Shown in pieces: positions 8,800 to 16,691 of a stretch of 22,734 bases of DNA (position 1 is its first letter; each line of letters starts with the position of its first letter). Source of the stretch: CBDUXT01 sp965371245 (GTDB lineage: Bacteria; Planctomycetota; Phycisphaerae; UBA1845); contig CBDUXT010000091.1 in assembly GCA_965371245.1 (NCBI GenBank), positions 1-22,734 on the forward strand, given 5' to 3'. Below the pieces are notes generated by a model that worked only from the letters and a program-made list of their open reading frames with translations, did not search any database and was not told the origin of the DNA. The translations under genes and the position numbers were made by a program.

Positions 8800-8904
8800 T
8801 TCGCACCTCAGCCGCACAGTAATCGTGCTACAAGGCCCCATGCGACAGCCGAAACCGACCGCGTCCAACGCGTGGGCATCGGGACGCGTCACGGCGGTTG
8901 CCAC

Positions 8905-8928
8905 TGGGGCGTTAATTGGGGCGTTAAA
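8905..8928. repeat. Tandem 12-bp repeat upstream of the kinase gene
   Basis: Two adjacent 12-bp units reading TGGGGCGTTAA plus one variable base (8905-8916 and 8917-8928; 11 of 12 identical). They lie about 105-130 bp upstream of the kinase start. The spacing is just over one helical turn, as expected for side-by-side binding of a regulator. The binder is unknown. Confidence 0.6.
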
Positions 8929-8953
8929 CATGCGGCCAAACAACCCCAAATGC

Positions 8954-8981
8954 GGCCCTTTGCGAGATCTCGCAAAAGGCC
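8954..8981. promoter_or_regulatory. 28-bp near-perfect palindrome between kinase gene and tRNA-Pro
   Basis: Two 14-bp arms (GGCCCTTTGCGAGA and TCTCGCAAAAGGCC) pair at 13 of 14 positions around a central AGATCT. With no loop it is better suited to binding a dimeric protein or recombinase than to forming a terminator hairpin. It lies about 155 bp upstream of the kinase start and 44 bp from the 3' end of the tRNA gene. Confidence 0.6.
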
Positions 8982-8994
8982 ACAAAACAGCCAC

Positions 8995-9018
8995 AAACCC
9001 CTGAAAACAAGGGGGTTT
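8995..9018 (-). terminator. Hairpin just beyond the 3' end of tRNA-Pro
   Basis: Arms AAACCCC (8995-9001) and GGGGTTT (9012-9018) enclose a 10-nt loop. It begins 7 bp after the tRNA 3' end in the direction of tRNA transcription. The stem is followed by GTGGCTGTTTTG rather than a clean T-run, so termination efficiency is uncertain. Confidence 0.4.
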
Positions 9019-9024
9019 AGGTAT

Positions 9025-9099
<75 letters not shown>

Positions 9100-9110
9100 T
9101 CGAGGGGTGC

Positions 9111-9139
9111 ATCTTAACCGACCGGTGCGGATCGCGAAA
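9111..9139 (-). promoter_or_regulatory. Candidate sigma-70-type promoter of tRNA-Pro
   Basis: On the minus strand, TTTCGC (9134-9139) and TAAGAT (9111-9116) are separated by 17 bp. The -10 element ends 12 bp before the mature 5' end of the tRNA. Both boxes deviate from consensus, but spacing and position fit. Confidence 0.4.
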
Positions 9140-9776
9140 GCCGTTGGGCGGGGCTGGGCAGAGGCGGGTGCATGACAGAATCGGTGTTGGGCAGTTTTCA
9201 GAGTACCGGTAGAACCGGCTTGCCGGCGGGCGCGAGCCCGGTGACATGATGACGCAGGGGTCCGCAGGCCGGCGACTGCGGCTCTGATTCATCGGCCGCG
9301 TTCCGCCGGAAGTGTCATGCACCCCGCAGAGGTCGCGGAACCGCTGGATCGACCCTGATGCCGTGGTAGCCGGCGCGGCGGTCTGCGGCGCCGGCAGGGT
9401 GGTACTCCGACGCACGTGATCGGATGGGTTCCATGGCCAAGCGAAGCGCCGCCATGTCCTTCGTCCGAAGACCGGGTCTGGAGCGCCGGGCCGTCGTACG
9501 CCTCAATTGATCCGTGCCGAAGCACGAGTACATCGTCTACGCCTAAGTTTTCGGATGTGCCAATGCTCTTGAGCAGTGTAGGGGCTAGTGCTCTGTCATC
9601 GCTGAATCGACCGGTTCGTGTGCCACGGCTCGCGAGCCCGGTTGACCCCCAATCATAGCCCCAGGGGCACTGCGCATAGAGCAGTGGCACACGTCTTGAC
9701 CAATTCTTACGCGTCAATCGACGGCTGACGCTGCACTGGACACGGCGCGGGCCGAACCTGAAGCGTTATCTGTGAC
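9140..9776. other. Long intergenic region without a recognisable gene
   Basis: About 640 bp between tRNA-Pro and the YchF-like gene. A 142-codon minus-strand frame (9289-9717) and an 80-codon plus-strand frame overlap, and both change abruptly in composition with no family motif. I see a short hairpin (CCGGC-TT-GCCGG near 9215) but no RNA gene, insertion-sequence end or array. It may be decayed coding DNA. Confidence 0.4.
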
Positions 9777-9777
9777 A

Positions 9778-9796
9778 AAACACAAGGCCCGTGTTT
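9778..9796 (-). terminator. Possible terminator of the YchF-like gene
   Basis: Arms AAACAC (9778-9783) and GTGTTT (9791-9796) with a 7-nt loop, followed on the minus strand by TTGT. The stem is short and lies about 110 bp beyond the stop codon, so the call is weak. Confidence 0.3.
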
Positions 9797-9909
9797 GACA
9801 AATCCCGCGACTATCTGAGCCGCATGCTTCCGCTTGCGCCAGCGTCCGCGCGGGCTGATGCGCGTGGCTCAGGGACGAGGCGTAGTCGTCTTGTTTGTGA
9901 AACCCGGTG

Positions 9910-10971
9910 CTACGCGTTCGCCAGGATGTTCAAGATGTCCCCATCGGCCACCACGTACGTCTTGCCCTCCTTGCGTACCCGGCCGGCCGCCTTGGCGCCT
10001 TTCATGTCGTGGTTCGCCACCAGGTCATCGTATGCCACGGTCTCGGCACGGATGAAGCCCCTCGCCAGGTCGCTGTGGATCTTGGCGGCCGCTGCGACAG
10101 CGGTGTCTCCGGTCCGGATCGTCCAGGCGCGGACCTCGTCGGGACCCATCGTCAGGAACGAAATGAGCCCCCCAGCTCGGTAGCAGGTCTGGATCAGCCG
10201 ATGACTGGCGGGCGCGGCGAGCCCGAGGTCATCCAGAAAGGCCGAGCGGTCGTCCACGTCGAGCATCGCGATCTCCGCCTCGATGGACGCACTGAGCGTC
10301 ATCGACTCTTCCACATGCGGCGTGTTTCGGTCGATTTGCTCGTCCGCTCGATCGTCCGACACGTTCCATACGCCGACGAGCGGCTTTTCCGTCAGGAAAC
10401 CGAAGCTCGATAGCTGCTTGCGCTCGTCCCTGGTGATCGCGGCGGCCAGCGGGTGATTGGCCTCCAAAGTTTCCTGGCACCGGAGCAGGAGCGCGAGTTC
10501 TCGCTTTTCGGCCTCGTGTGTCTTGGTCGGTTTCTTGAGTGCGGTCTCCAGCCGTTCCACTCGGGTGGTGACCGTGTCCAGATCGGCGAAGAGCAGTTCT
10601 TCCCAAACGGCGTCAAAGTCGGCCTGGGCATCGATGCGATCGCGATAGGCGGGGACCGCGGGGTTTTCGAAATCACGCACGACGATCACCAGCAGGTCCG
10701 CCTGTCGAACGGTGGGCAACAGTCGGCGCCATTCTTCCCGCCCCTTGGCGTCGGCGAGACTGCAACCGGGCACGTCGATGAACTCCATCGTCGCATCGAC
10801 GACCTTCTTGGGTTTGCACAGGTCCGTGAGGAACGCGATCCGCGGGTCGGGAACCTGCACGGTCGCGCAGCGAGGTTCGGGCGGAGCATAGGGGTCGATG
10901 GGCAACGTCGTCACGGCCGAGAAAACCATCGACTTGCCGGACTTGGGCAGGCCGATCAATGCCGCTTTCAT
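9910..10971 (-). CDS. Divergent YchF-family (Obg-like) P-loop NTPase
   Basis: 353 residues from the ATG at 10971, which has AGGGGA about 7 nt upstream; the longer open frame upstream has no homologous sequence. The N-terminal G domain has P-loop GLPKSGKS (7-14) and G3 motif DVPG (66-69). Where YchF proteins normally carry NxxE, which gives ATP preference, this one has NVSD (203-206). Residues about 130-190 form the helical arm (coiled-coil-like, charged). Residues about 268-351 are a clear TGS domain: LISFLTMGPDEVRAWTIRTG, GFIRAETVAYDDL, EGKTYVVADGDI. The length is close to the usual 363. The region after the P-loop is also unusual: PPEPRCATVQVPDPR replaces the TIEPNVG switch of typical YchF. 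Family members are cytosolic ribosome-associated ATPases linked to stress and translation. This is probably a paralogue rather than the canonical YchF, so the symbol is withheld. Confidence 0.88.
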   Translation of the reverse strand: MKAALIGLPKSGKSMVFSAVTTLPIDPYAPPEPRCATVQVPDPRIAFLTDLCKPKKVVDATMEFIDVPGCSLADAKGREEWRRLLPTVRQADLLVIVVRDFENPAVPAYRDRIDAQADFDAVWEELLFADLDTVTTRVERLETALKKPTKTHEAEKRELALLLRCQETLEANHPLAAAITRDERKQLSSFGFLTEKPLVGVWNVSDDRADEQIDRNTPHVEESMTLSASIEAEIAMLDVDDRSAFLDDLGLAAPASHRLIQTCYRAGGLISFLTMGPDEVRAWTIRTGDTAVAAAAKIHSDLARGFIRAETVAYDDLVANHDMKGAKAAGRVRKEGKTYVVADGDILNILANA

Positions 10972-11157
10972 GGGTGATCCCCTGACCCGCCGCGGGTAAG
11001 GCTGGACGCCAGCGGCCGGATCGACCGGCGCGAGTGCGGGTTCCAAGAAGGTTGGTGCCGTTTCGAGCTCATCGCTCCCTCGCGGTCGCGGTCCGGAAAG
11101 AAACTCTGGCAGGCGCACGCAGCCTGAACACGTAGGGGGCCGTTCGTGGAAACGACG

Positions 11158-13374
11158 TTAGTTCCTGTTTGTCACGGCCGCCAGGACGTTCTCGATGCCG
11201 ATGAGTTCGTACGTGCCCTCGGCGCCGGCGTGATCGAAGTCGATGGTGGCGCCGACGGTCATCCCCAACACCCTTTGTGAAAGCGGCGCCTTGTAGTTAA
11301 ACCAGTGCGCGTCGGCGTCCGCCTCCCAGGGTCCCACGATCGCCAGGTCGTAGGGTGCATCGTCCGTGGCGCGCTTGAAGATGGCCCGGCTTCCGACTCC
11401 GATGTGGTCGGTGGGAACGTCCTCGGGAGCAAGCACCTTCGCGACCGCCATCTCGGTGTTCATCATGGCGAGACGAGCACGGAGAAGATCGCGTTCCTCC
11501 AGAGCGAACTTGTATTCTGAGTTCTCGCTCAGGTCGCCGTGCTGGGCGGCGTTGCCTATCGCGATGGCGTTTTCTCGCATCTTGACGTTCACGTGATGTT
11601 CGATCTCCCGCTGTTTTTTCGAAAGGCTTTCCTGCGTGACCCACAGAACGCCCTCCAACTCCCACGGTCGAACCTCGGTAGCCGACTCAAGGGATGGGAA
11701 CCGCTGGTCCAGTTCGCGGACCATGTCGAACAGCACGGAGCGGCCGAGATTGTCGAGCGGGAGCATCTGGGAGCGAATCGCCCGCCCCAGCCCCGGCTGG
11801 ATTTCATCGAGACAGCGATTGAAACGCTCGTACTTACGGGCGGACAGAACCGCCCGCGCCCGCGCGCCAATCTTGCGACTCAACTCCTTTGAGATGCTGT
11901 CCGTGCGGCGGCATTGGTCCAGCGCCCGAATGATCCGCGAGAGAAGCGTGCCCAGCGCCGGTCCCGGCACGTGCGCCGCTACGGAGGGGCCGTCCCACAA
12001 CCACAGCAGAGCCTCAAAGTGGGCGACCGGGGAAGCCAGGATGTCCTCGACGATCGGCTCGAAACCGTCGCGCGTCAATCCGGCTTGAACCAGCCGCGCG
12101 GCCGCCTTTTCGCATATCTGAAGAGGCAGGATCGGAAGCAGCTTCGCCAGGTGGCCGGTCCAACCATCGGGCCACGCCTCGATCACGCATTCGCAGGCCG
12201 CGTCGAGCAAGCCGGGATCCTCGATGTCCGCCAGCAGCGCTCGGAGATCCGTCGCCTGGCGGAACAGGTCAACGGCCGGACACGGAAGCGGTTCGATGTC
12301 CGCCATTCGGGCGATGCGCCGCGCGGCGAGCCACCAACTCAGGGCCTGCGCCGGCACCTTGGAAGCCATCTTGTCCCCATGGCTGGAGAAACTTTCACAG
12401 CAGGCCCGCAGGCCGTCGGGTGAGGGCTTCGAGCCGCGCACGGTGCATTCGCGAAGGTATTTTCCAACGAACCCGAGCCTGGCCAACAAGTCGTGTCCGC
12501 GGGAGGCCTCGGACAACAAGGTGTCTTCCAGGGCGACGGGGTTTTCGACGTAGGTCACGAAGAAGGGCGACCGAGCCTCCACTTCGAGGTTCGGGCAGCG
12601 CCGAAGGAGAGGCCTTGCCTTGGTCCACCACTTCTTCCAGTCACCGGCGTCGATCAGCGCAGGAACCAGGATGGCCTCCAGCGCGTCGCGCGAGAGTTTG
12701 CTCTCGTTACGCAGGCACAGTTGGCTGACCAGGGGAGCGGGATCCGCCCAGAGTCGGTCTGACAATTCGTCCGGCGCAAACTGTAACATGACGGAGAAAT
12801 CGTCGGACGAGGCCGGCTGATATTGATCGGCCAGATGAACCGCACCGAGGTTCTTCGTTCCGGCCCCCGTATCAATCTCGAAGGTCCAGTCGGACGGATC
12901 GATTCCTTTGACGCGTGCCGCGCCGTCGTCATCGCGCGCCGTGAGGTAGTCGCCTTCGGCGATCGTCAGGCATACCTCAAGCGTTCGCACCGCGCGGCGC
13001 ACGGGTCGACCGCCACGAAGCCCGGCTTCCTCCATGAGCGCCGAAAGGCCCTCCCGATCGGCAAAGGCGGCCTCGAATAAGGTAGCCACCTGCCTGCGGA
13101 GGTCTTCGCTCTCCCCCACGGCCAGAAGAAAGGGGGCCGCGACGCACAGCGCGTCCGCAGGGTCACATCGCTCGGACACCGTTTCGACCGCCGCCCAGGC
13201 CAGCGTGCCGGCAACCGCCTTGCGGTCCGTTTGGCGAAGCTCGCGCAGGACGTTGGCATAGGCCCCAAACTCCTTCGGGGGCAGATCCTCCGCTTCCACC
13301 AAACGCATCCATTCCTCTTCGACACGGTCGGTATGACCGTCTCGGACCATCGCCGCCATCGAATCGGGATTCAT
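11158..13374 (-). CDS. Long GreA/GreB-type transcription elongation factor with large N-terminal region
   Basis: 738 residues from the ATG at 13374; a GTG one codon earlier is equally placed, with GGAGG about 11 nt before it. Residues about 570-655 are the GreA coiled-coil hairpin, with the tip HGDLSENSEYK. Asp614 and Glu617 correspond to the acidic pair that GreA inserts into the RNA polymerase secondary channel to trigger cleavage of backtracked RNA. Residues about 660-735 are the FKBP-like C-terminal domain (VGSRAIFKRA, then WFNYKAPLSQRVLGMTVGATIDF). The first 560 residues are mostly helical, repeat-like sequence with a short domain near 165-230 and no motif I can assign. Ordinary GreA has about 158 residues; a form of about 700 residues is known in Chlamydia, which supports a PVC-group origin. 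It lies 186 bp upstream of the YchF-like gene on the same strand. Confidence 0.9.
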   Translation of the reverse strand: MNPDSMAAMVRDGHTDRVEEEWMRLVEAEDLPPKEFGAYANVLRELRQTDRKAVAGTLAWAAVETVSERCDPADALCVAAPFLLAVGESEDLRRQVATLFEAAFADREGLSALMEEAGLRGGRPVRRAVRTLEVCLTIAEGDYLTARDDDGAARVKGIDPSDWTFEIDTGAGTKNLGAVHLADQYQPASSDDFSVMLQFAPDELSDRLWADPAPLVSQLCLRNESKLSRDALEAILVPALIDAGDWKKWWTKARPLLRRCPNLEVEARSPFFVTYVENPVALEDTLLSEASRGHDLLARLGFVGKYLRECTVRGSKPSPDGLRACCESFSSHGDKMASKVPAQALSWWLAARRIARMADIEPLPCPAVDLFRQATDLRALLADIEDPGLLDAACECVIEAWPDGWTGHLAKLLPILPLQICEKAAARLVQAGLTRDGFEPIVEDILASPVAHFEALLWLWDGPSVAAHVPGPALGTLLSRIIRALDQCRRTDSISKELSRKIGARARAVLSARKYERFNRCLDEIQPGLGRAIRSQMLPLDNLGRSVLFDMVRELDQRFPSLESATEVRPWELEGVLWVTQESLSKKQREIEHHVNVKMRENAIAIGNAAQHGDLSENSEYKFALEERDLLRARLAMMNTEMAVAKVLAPEDVPTDHIGVGSRAIFKRATDDAPYDLAIVGPWEADADAHWFNYKAPLSQRVLGMTVGATIDFDHAGAEGTYELIGIENVLAAVTNRN

Positions 13375-13501
13375 CACGCCGGCACTGTGCCTCCACCTTG
13401 GGTCAAGTTTTGCGAAAGGACGTCAGTATGACACAAAAGCGCCAAGCCGTCCAGAGCGAGCACGACGCCAAGCTTGGCTCGGCATGCTATGCGCCCACCA
13501 G

Positions 13502-13590
13502 CCCGTTGAAAAACGCTTGAACGCAGTGTGGCACCGGCCTCCAGCCGGTGCAGACACGGGTTGGAAGCCCGTGCCACACTTCTTCAACGG
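13502..13590. repeat. Compound-hairpin intergenic element
   Basis: 89 bp bounded by inverted arms CCCGTTGAA (13502-13510) and TTCAACGGG (13582-13590). A second nested stem is GTGTGGCAC (13526-13534) with GTGCCACAC (13571-13579). Inside are two hairpins side by side: CCGGC-CTCCA-GCCGG and ACGGG-TTGGAA-GCCCGT. The whole would fold as a three-way or cloverleaf-like structure. Elements of this type (TGGCAC...GTGCCA with CCAGCCGG and GGAAGCCC) look like dispersed intergenic repeats; copy number must be checked in the genome. It also provides the stop codon of the glycosyltransferase gene. Confidence 0.75.
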
Positions 13591-14786
13591 GATGCCACAG
13601 GCACGGGACCGCTTGATTCGCCGACTCGCGGCGTCCACCCAGCCGCCCAGTGCGATTTGGGCGCCTTCGGCTCCTGGTTGAGCGAGACGACCAGCCGGAG
13701 GAGTGCCCCGCGCGTCAGTCCGGGTCGAGGGTTGGCCAACCGATGAGCCCATAAATCAACGTACGCCTCCCCCGTCCGATGCCACGTCAGCGACCGGGCA
13801 TGGGCATACGCCCGCTCGATGACGTTCGCCCGCTCGACGGGATGGCCTGCATAGAAGTCCACCTTCTCGGCCAGTTCCACCGCGGTGCCCACGGGAATCA
13901 GGTACGGGCTGAAGGCTTCGCCGGCCACGTAGTCGCGCTTCAACGGGTCGATGTACGCAGCGAACACGAGGCGACGACGCGCCATCGCTTCCTGCATGGC
14001 CATCCGTCCATCGATGAAGGCGAAGCAGGCATCGGCGATGCGCTCCTGGGCGTTGGGCGTCCGACCATGGAACGTCACGGGGAGCGACTGATCGCGCACG
14101 ACCCGCCGGAGGGTACCGGCAAGCGATCCGTCGCCGTAGACCTGCATCGAAAACTCGCGACCGTACTGTTGCACCAGCAGGCGCACGGCGTCGAGGTATA
14201 TCCCAATTCCGCTGTCGGGTTCGAGGCGACCGACAAAGGCGGCCGACGTCGGTGGGGGCTCCGGTACGGGTTTGAGTTCGTCCGCGGGCGGCGACAGGCC
14301 CTGATCGGGGCAGCGGTCGCACTTCACGCCCAGCCACTCTTCGATGAACGCGCCGTCATGGATGACGCCGGCAGCCAACTCCAAGGAGCGCTGCGCGCGG
14401 CGCTTTTCGGATTCCGGCACCGGGCATCGGTAGGACATGCCGTGTCGCGTCAGGAACACTTTTCGCGGATCGACAAGCGGTCCGACCATGCGCCAGAACA
14501 ACTCCAACACATGCGTGTTGCTTACGTGAACCACGTCCGCCGACCGAAACAACGCCACGTGACGAAGCATCCACAGCCTGGTGCGAAGCGCTGATCGGCA
14601 CGCCGGATAACGGAGAACCGGTACGTCGTCGTGCCGATCGCGCTCCGGCAGGCCATCGGCGTGCGCTCCGGCGACGACCGTGACCTCATGCCCCATGCAG
14701 AGCAGCGCGCCGGCTAGTTCGTGGATGTACTTCTCCACTCCCCCGACGGCCGGCCAATAGCGGTGAACGACGAAAACGATTCTCAC
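13584..14786 (-). CDS. GT-B fold glycosyltransferase (family 4-like)
   Basis: 400 residues from a GTG at 14786, with GGAGG 10 nt upstream. The start overlaps the stop of the upstream methyltransferase gene by 4 nt (GTGA), which implies translational coupling. The N-terminal acceptor domain has HRYWPAVGGVEKYIHELAG (8-26), the usual glycine-rich entry of GT4 enzymes. The C-terminal nucleotide-sugar domain starts at SAAFVGRLEPDSGIGIYLDA (181-200), continues with MQVYGDGSL and VTFHGRT, and ends around GRMAMQEAMARRRLVFA (260-276), where the usual EX7E motif is only partly kept. It probably transfers a sugar from a nucleotide donor during surface polysaccharide or glycolipid assembly; donor and acceptor are unknown. 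Residues after about 355 are an atypical tail, and the last codons and TGA stop fall inside the palindromic element at 13502-13590. Confidence 0.85.
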   Translation of the reverse strand: MRIVFVVHRYWPAVGGVEKYIHELAGALLCMGHEVTVVAGAHADGLPERDRHDDVPVLRYPACRSALRTRLWMLRHVALFRSADVVHVSNTHVLELFWRMVGPLVDPRKVFLTRHGMSYRCPVPESEKRRAQRSLELAAGVIHDGAFIEEWLGVKCDRCPDQGLSPPADELKPVPEPPPTSAAFVGRLEPDSGIGIYLDAVRLLVQQYGREFSMQVYGDGSLAGTLRRVVRDQSLPVTFHGRTPNAQERIADACFAFIDGRMAMQEAMARRRLVFAAYIDPLKRDYVAGEAFSPYLIPVGTAVELAEKVDFYAGHPVERANVIERAYAHARSLTWHRTGEAYVDLWAHRLANPRPGLTRGALLRLVVSLNQEPKAPKSHWAAGWTPRVGESSGPVPVASR

Positions 14787-15610
14787 CAGACCCGTACCTC
14801 CCGACGCGTGGGTGCGGTAAGCCCAAGATCCCCGCGCCGGCGCTTCATCACCTTGTCCCCGACCTTGGTGACGGCCATGACGTTCGGGTTCACTAGACCC
14901 GGCGAAGCGATGACGCGATCGTCGGCTTGCACCTCTCCATCGACGAACCGGCGCACGTCGGGCATGAGATAGTCGTGAAAGACAATCAACCCCCCCGGGG
15001 CAACGAGCGGGGACCACAAGCGATAATCCCGGCGAACGCCCTCGTGGGAGTGATCCGCATCGATCAGAAGAAACCGGATGGGACCACCGGCATAGGTCCT
15101 TACGACCTCCTGTGTGTAGCCGACCAAAGGCGAAACCACCGACTCCACGCCGGCGCTGCGAATTCGCGCGCGAAACGCGGGCTGCGTGTTGCCGTTGTAT
15201 CGATCGATCGATCGGTAGCGGGTGCTCCCTTCTTTCGTGCCTTCGAAGGTGTCCACGGCGAACACGCGTCCTCGCCCGCGCGCTCGACACGCGGCGGCCA
15301 GGTAGCACGTCGTCAGACCAACCCACGAGCCCAACTCAACCGTGGCGCCCGCGACCGGGCAGGTGGCGGCCAGCCGATAGATGGCGAGCAACTGCTCCGG
15401 TGGCATCATGCCGTCACCGGCGTTCCAATGAATTCGCGACCAAAGACGCATCAGCTCCGCGAGCGGCGCGTGGGGCAATGTCAAGGCGTCGAGCGGGAGA
15501 CGGAACTCTCGGCCAAGGCCCACGCGGCGCGCCGTCGATACCGCGGCACGCGCGAGACGGTGCCCCAGCCGCGTCTGGCAGACTGCGTAATACCAGTGTC
15601 CCCAAGGCAT
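14783..15610 (-). CDS. Class I SAM-dependent methyltransferase (Methyltransf_24-like)
   Basis: 275 residues; ATG at 15610 with GAGGG 5 nt upstream. SAM-binding motif I is VELGSWVGLTTCYLA (91-105), followed by FAVDTFEG (117-124) with an acidic residue for the ribose. The strand-4 region LLIDADHSHEGVRRDY (181-196) and FHD (211-213) match the metal-binding Asp/His pattern of the CmcI/Methyltransf_24 type often found beside glycosyltransferases. It most likely O-methylates a sugar or another component of the glycan made by this cluster. It is the middle gene of a minus-strand trio: 32 nt downstream of the preceding methyltransferase gene and overlapping the glycosyltransferase start by 4 nt. Confidence 0.85.
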   Translation of the reverse strand: MPWGHWYYAVCQTRLGHRLARAAVSTARRVGLGREFRLPLDALTLPHAPLAELMRLWSRIHWNAGDGMMPPEQLLAIYRLAATCPVAGATVELGSWVGLTTCYLAAACRARGRGRVFAVDTFEGTKEGSTRYRSIDRYNGNTQPAFRARIRSAGVESVVSPLVGYTQEVVRTYAGGPIRFLLIDADHSHEGVRRDYRLWSPLVAPGGLIVFHDYLMPDVRRFVDGEVQADDRVIASPGLVNPNVMAVTKVGDKVMKRRRGDLGLTAPTRREVRVW

Positions 15611-15642
15611 TTCGCCCTCTTTCTTTGATCCGACACGCGCCG

Positions 15643-16434
15643 TCAGCGGCCGCGCCAGGCGAACATCAGTAGTACGAGCCCCATGAGCGAGTCGAGGGAA
15701 CAGCGCCGATCAACCCACCCCGGGGCACGCCCGGTCAAGCGTTTGATCCACTGGTCCCCGACCGACTGTAAGAAACACAAGCCGTGCGTTTCGGAGCGGG
15801 CGAAGCCGACGTCCCGCGCTCGCCGACCGATCTCGCGGTGGGTGTAGGGTCTCTCGAAGCCGTATGGCCACCAGCCGCGGAGCTCGAGATAGGCCTTCCA
15901 AACGCGATACGGGAGGCATCGGGCGTGCGGAACGCTTACCACGGCCACTCCGCGGTTTTTGAGTACGTCGTGGTGCGCGCGCATGACGGCCGAGCGGGCC
16001 TTGCCCGCGAAGTGTTCGACTACGCCCATCGAGACGGCCACGTCGAAGTTCCCGCGGACGCCTTCGAGTGTCCCGAGCATGTCACCTTCAACGTAGTTGG
16101 CATCCAGCCCCAGCCGGTCGAAACGCCAGCGTGCCTCGCGCAGGGCTGCGGTACTTCGGTCGAAGAGGGTGACACGGGCCCCGCGCTGCGCCAGTAGGGT
16201 GGATAGATCCCCTCGTCCGCATCCCAGTTCAATCGTGCGTAGACCACGTAGTGAGCCGAACGTGGCCTCAAGGCGATCGACGACCAGTGCCCACCGCGTG
16301 CTGCGTCGTTCGCGGTCCAGCAGCGAGGCATCCTTGGCCTCGGTGGGTCGGTGTCGCCACAGCCGGTCCCAAACCACGGGATCGGCGACTTGCTCGGCCG
16401 GCGCCCAACGCATCGCCGGTTCCAGGGTTTGCAT
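15643..16434 (-). CDS. Class I SAM-dependent methyltransferase
   Basis: 263 residues from the ATG at 16434, which has a strong ribosome binding site (GGAGGAGG, 4 nt upstream); the open frame extends 23 codons further with no homologous-looking sequence. Motif I is IELGCGRGDLSTLLA (68-82), motif II has Asp92 in VTLFDRS, and the post-I region reads GNFDVAVSMGVVEHF (128-142). This is a standard Rossmann methyltransferase domain. The C-terminal third (LPYRVWKAYLELRGWWPYGFERPYTHREI) is basic and aromatic and ends with a hydrophobic stretch, LMGLVLLMFAW, which could associate with membrane. It is the first gene of the minus-strand glycan-type cluster. The substrate is unknown. Confidence 0.85.
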   Translation of the reverse strand: MQTLEPAMRWAPAEQVADPVVWDRLWRHRPTEAKDASLLDRERRSTRWALVVDRLEATFGSLRGLRTIELGCGRGDLSTLLAQRGARVTLFDRSTAALREARWRFDRLGLDANYVEGDMLGTLEGVRGNFDVAVSMGVVEHFAGKARSAVMRAHHDVLKNRGVAVVSVPHARCLPYRVWKAYLELRGWWPYGFERPYTHREIGRRARDVGFARSETHGLCFLQSVGDQWIKRLTGRAPGWVDRRCSLDSLMGLVLLMFAWRGR

Positions 16435-16691
16435 GATCCTCCTCCGTACAAACGATGCCGGCCGCGCGCGTCGCGCGGATTCTCGTCGGGTTGTGCCCCG
16501 CAAGCGCTTATCGGACGGCGGGCGAGGCGGCTTGATATCGCATCAGCGATCGGCGGGTGTGGTTGCGACGCGCGAGCGCGACGCCGACGGCTGGCCGAAT
16601 TGGGATCGACAGAAACGATGACCGATAACCAACTCAGTGGTTCATCGACGAACGACGACCGCAAGGAACCGCAACGAAGAGCGAAGCCCCA
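16435..16691. other. Divergent intergenic region between two methyltransferase genes
   Basis: 257 bp that must carry promoters for the minus-strand trio and for the plus-strand methyltransferase. I see no clear operator, repeat or convincing sigma-70 box pair by eye. Confidence 0.4.

Noticed and set aside
8800..8994. 65-codon N-terminal extension of the kinase
   Set aside because: The strong GAGGTG ribosome binding site is at 8799, the extension has no kinase-like sequence, and it would run through the tandem repeats and palindrome.
9289..9717. 142-codon minus-strand ORF
   Set aside because: Contains a protein-like stretch (ENLGVDDVLVLRHGSIEAYDG) but then turns into Arg/Pro repeats; no family or ribosome binding site recognised. 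Kept only as a possible decayed frame.
14787..15326. N-terminal extension of the glycosyltransferase frame to 580 codons
   Set aside because: The extension lies over the methyltransferase gene in another frame and is Arg/Ser/Pro noise; the GTG at 14786 with GGAGG starts a canonical GT4 N-terminus.
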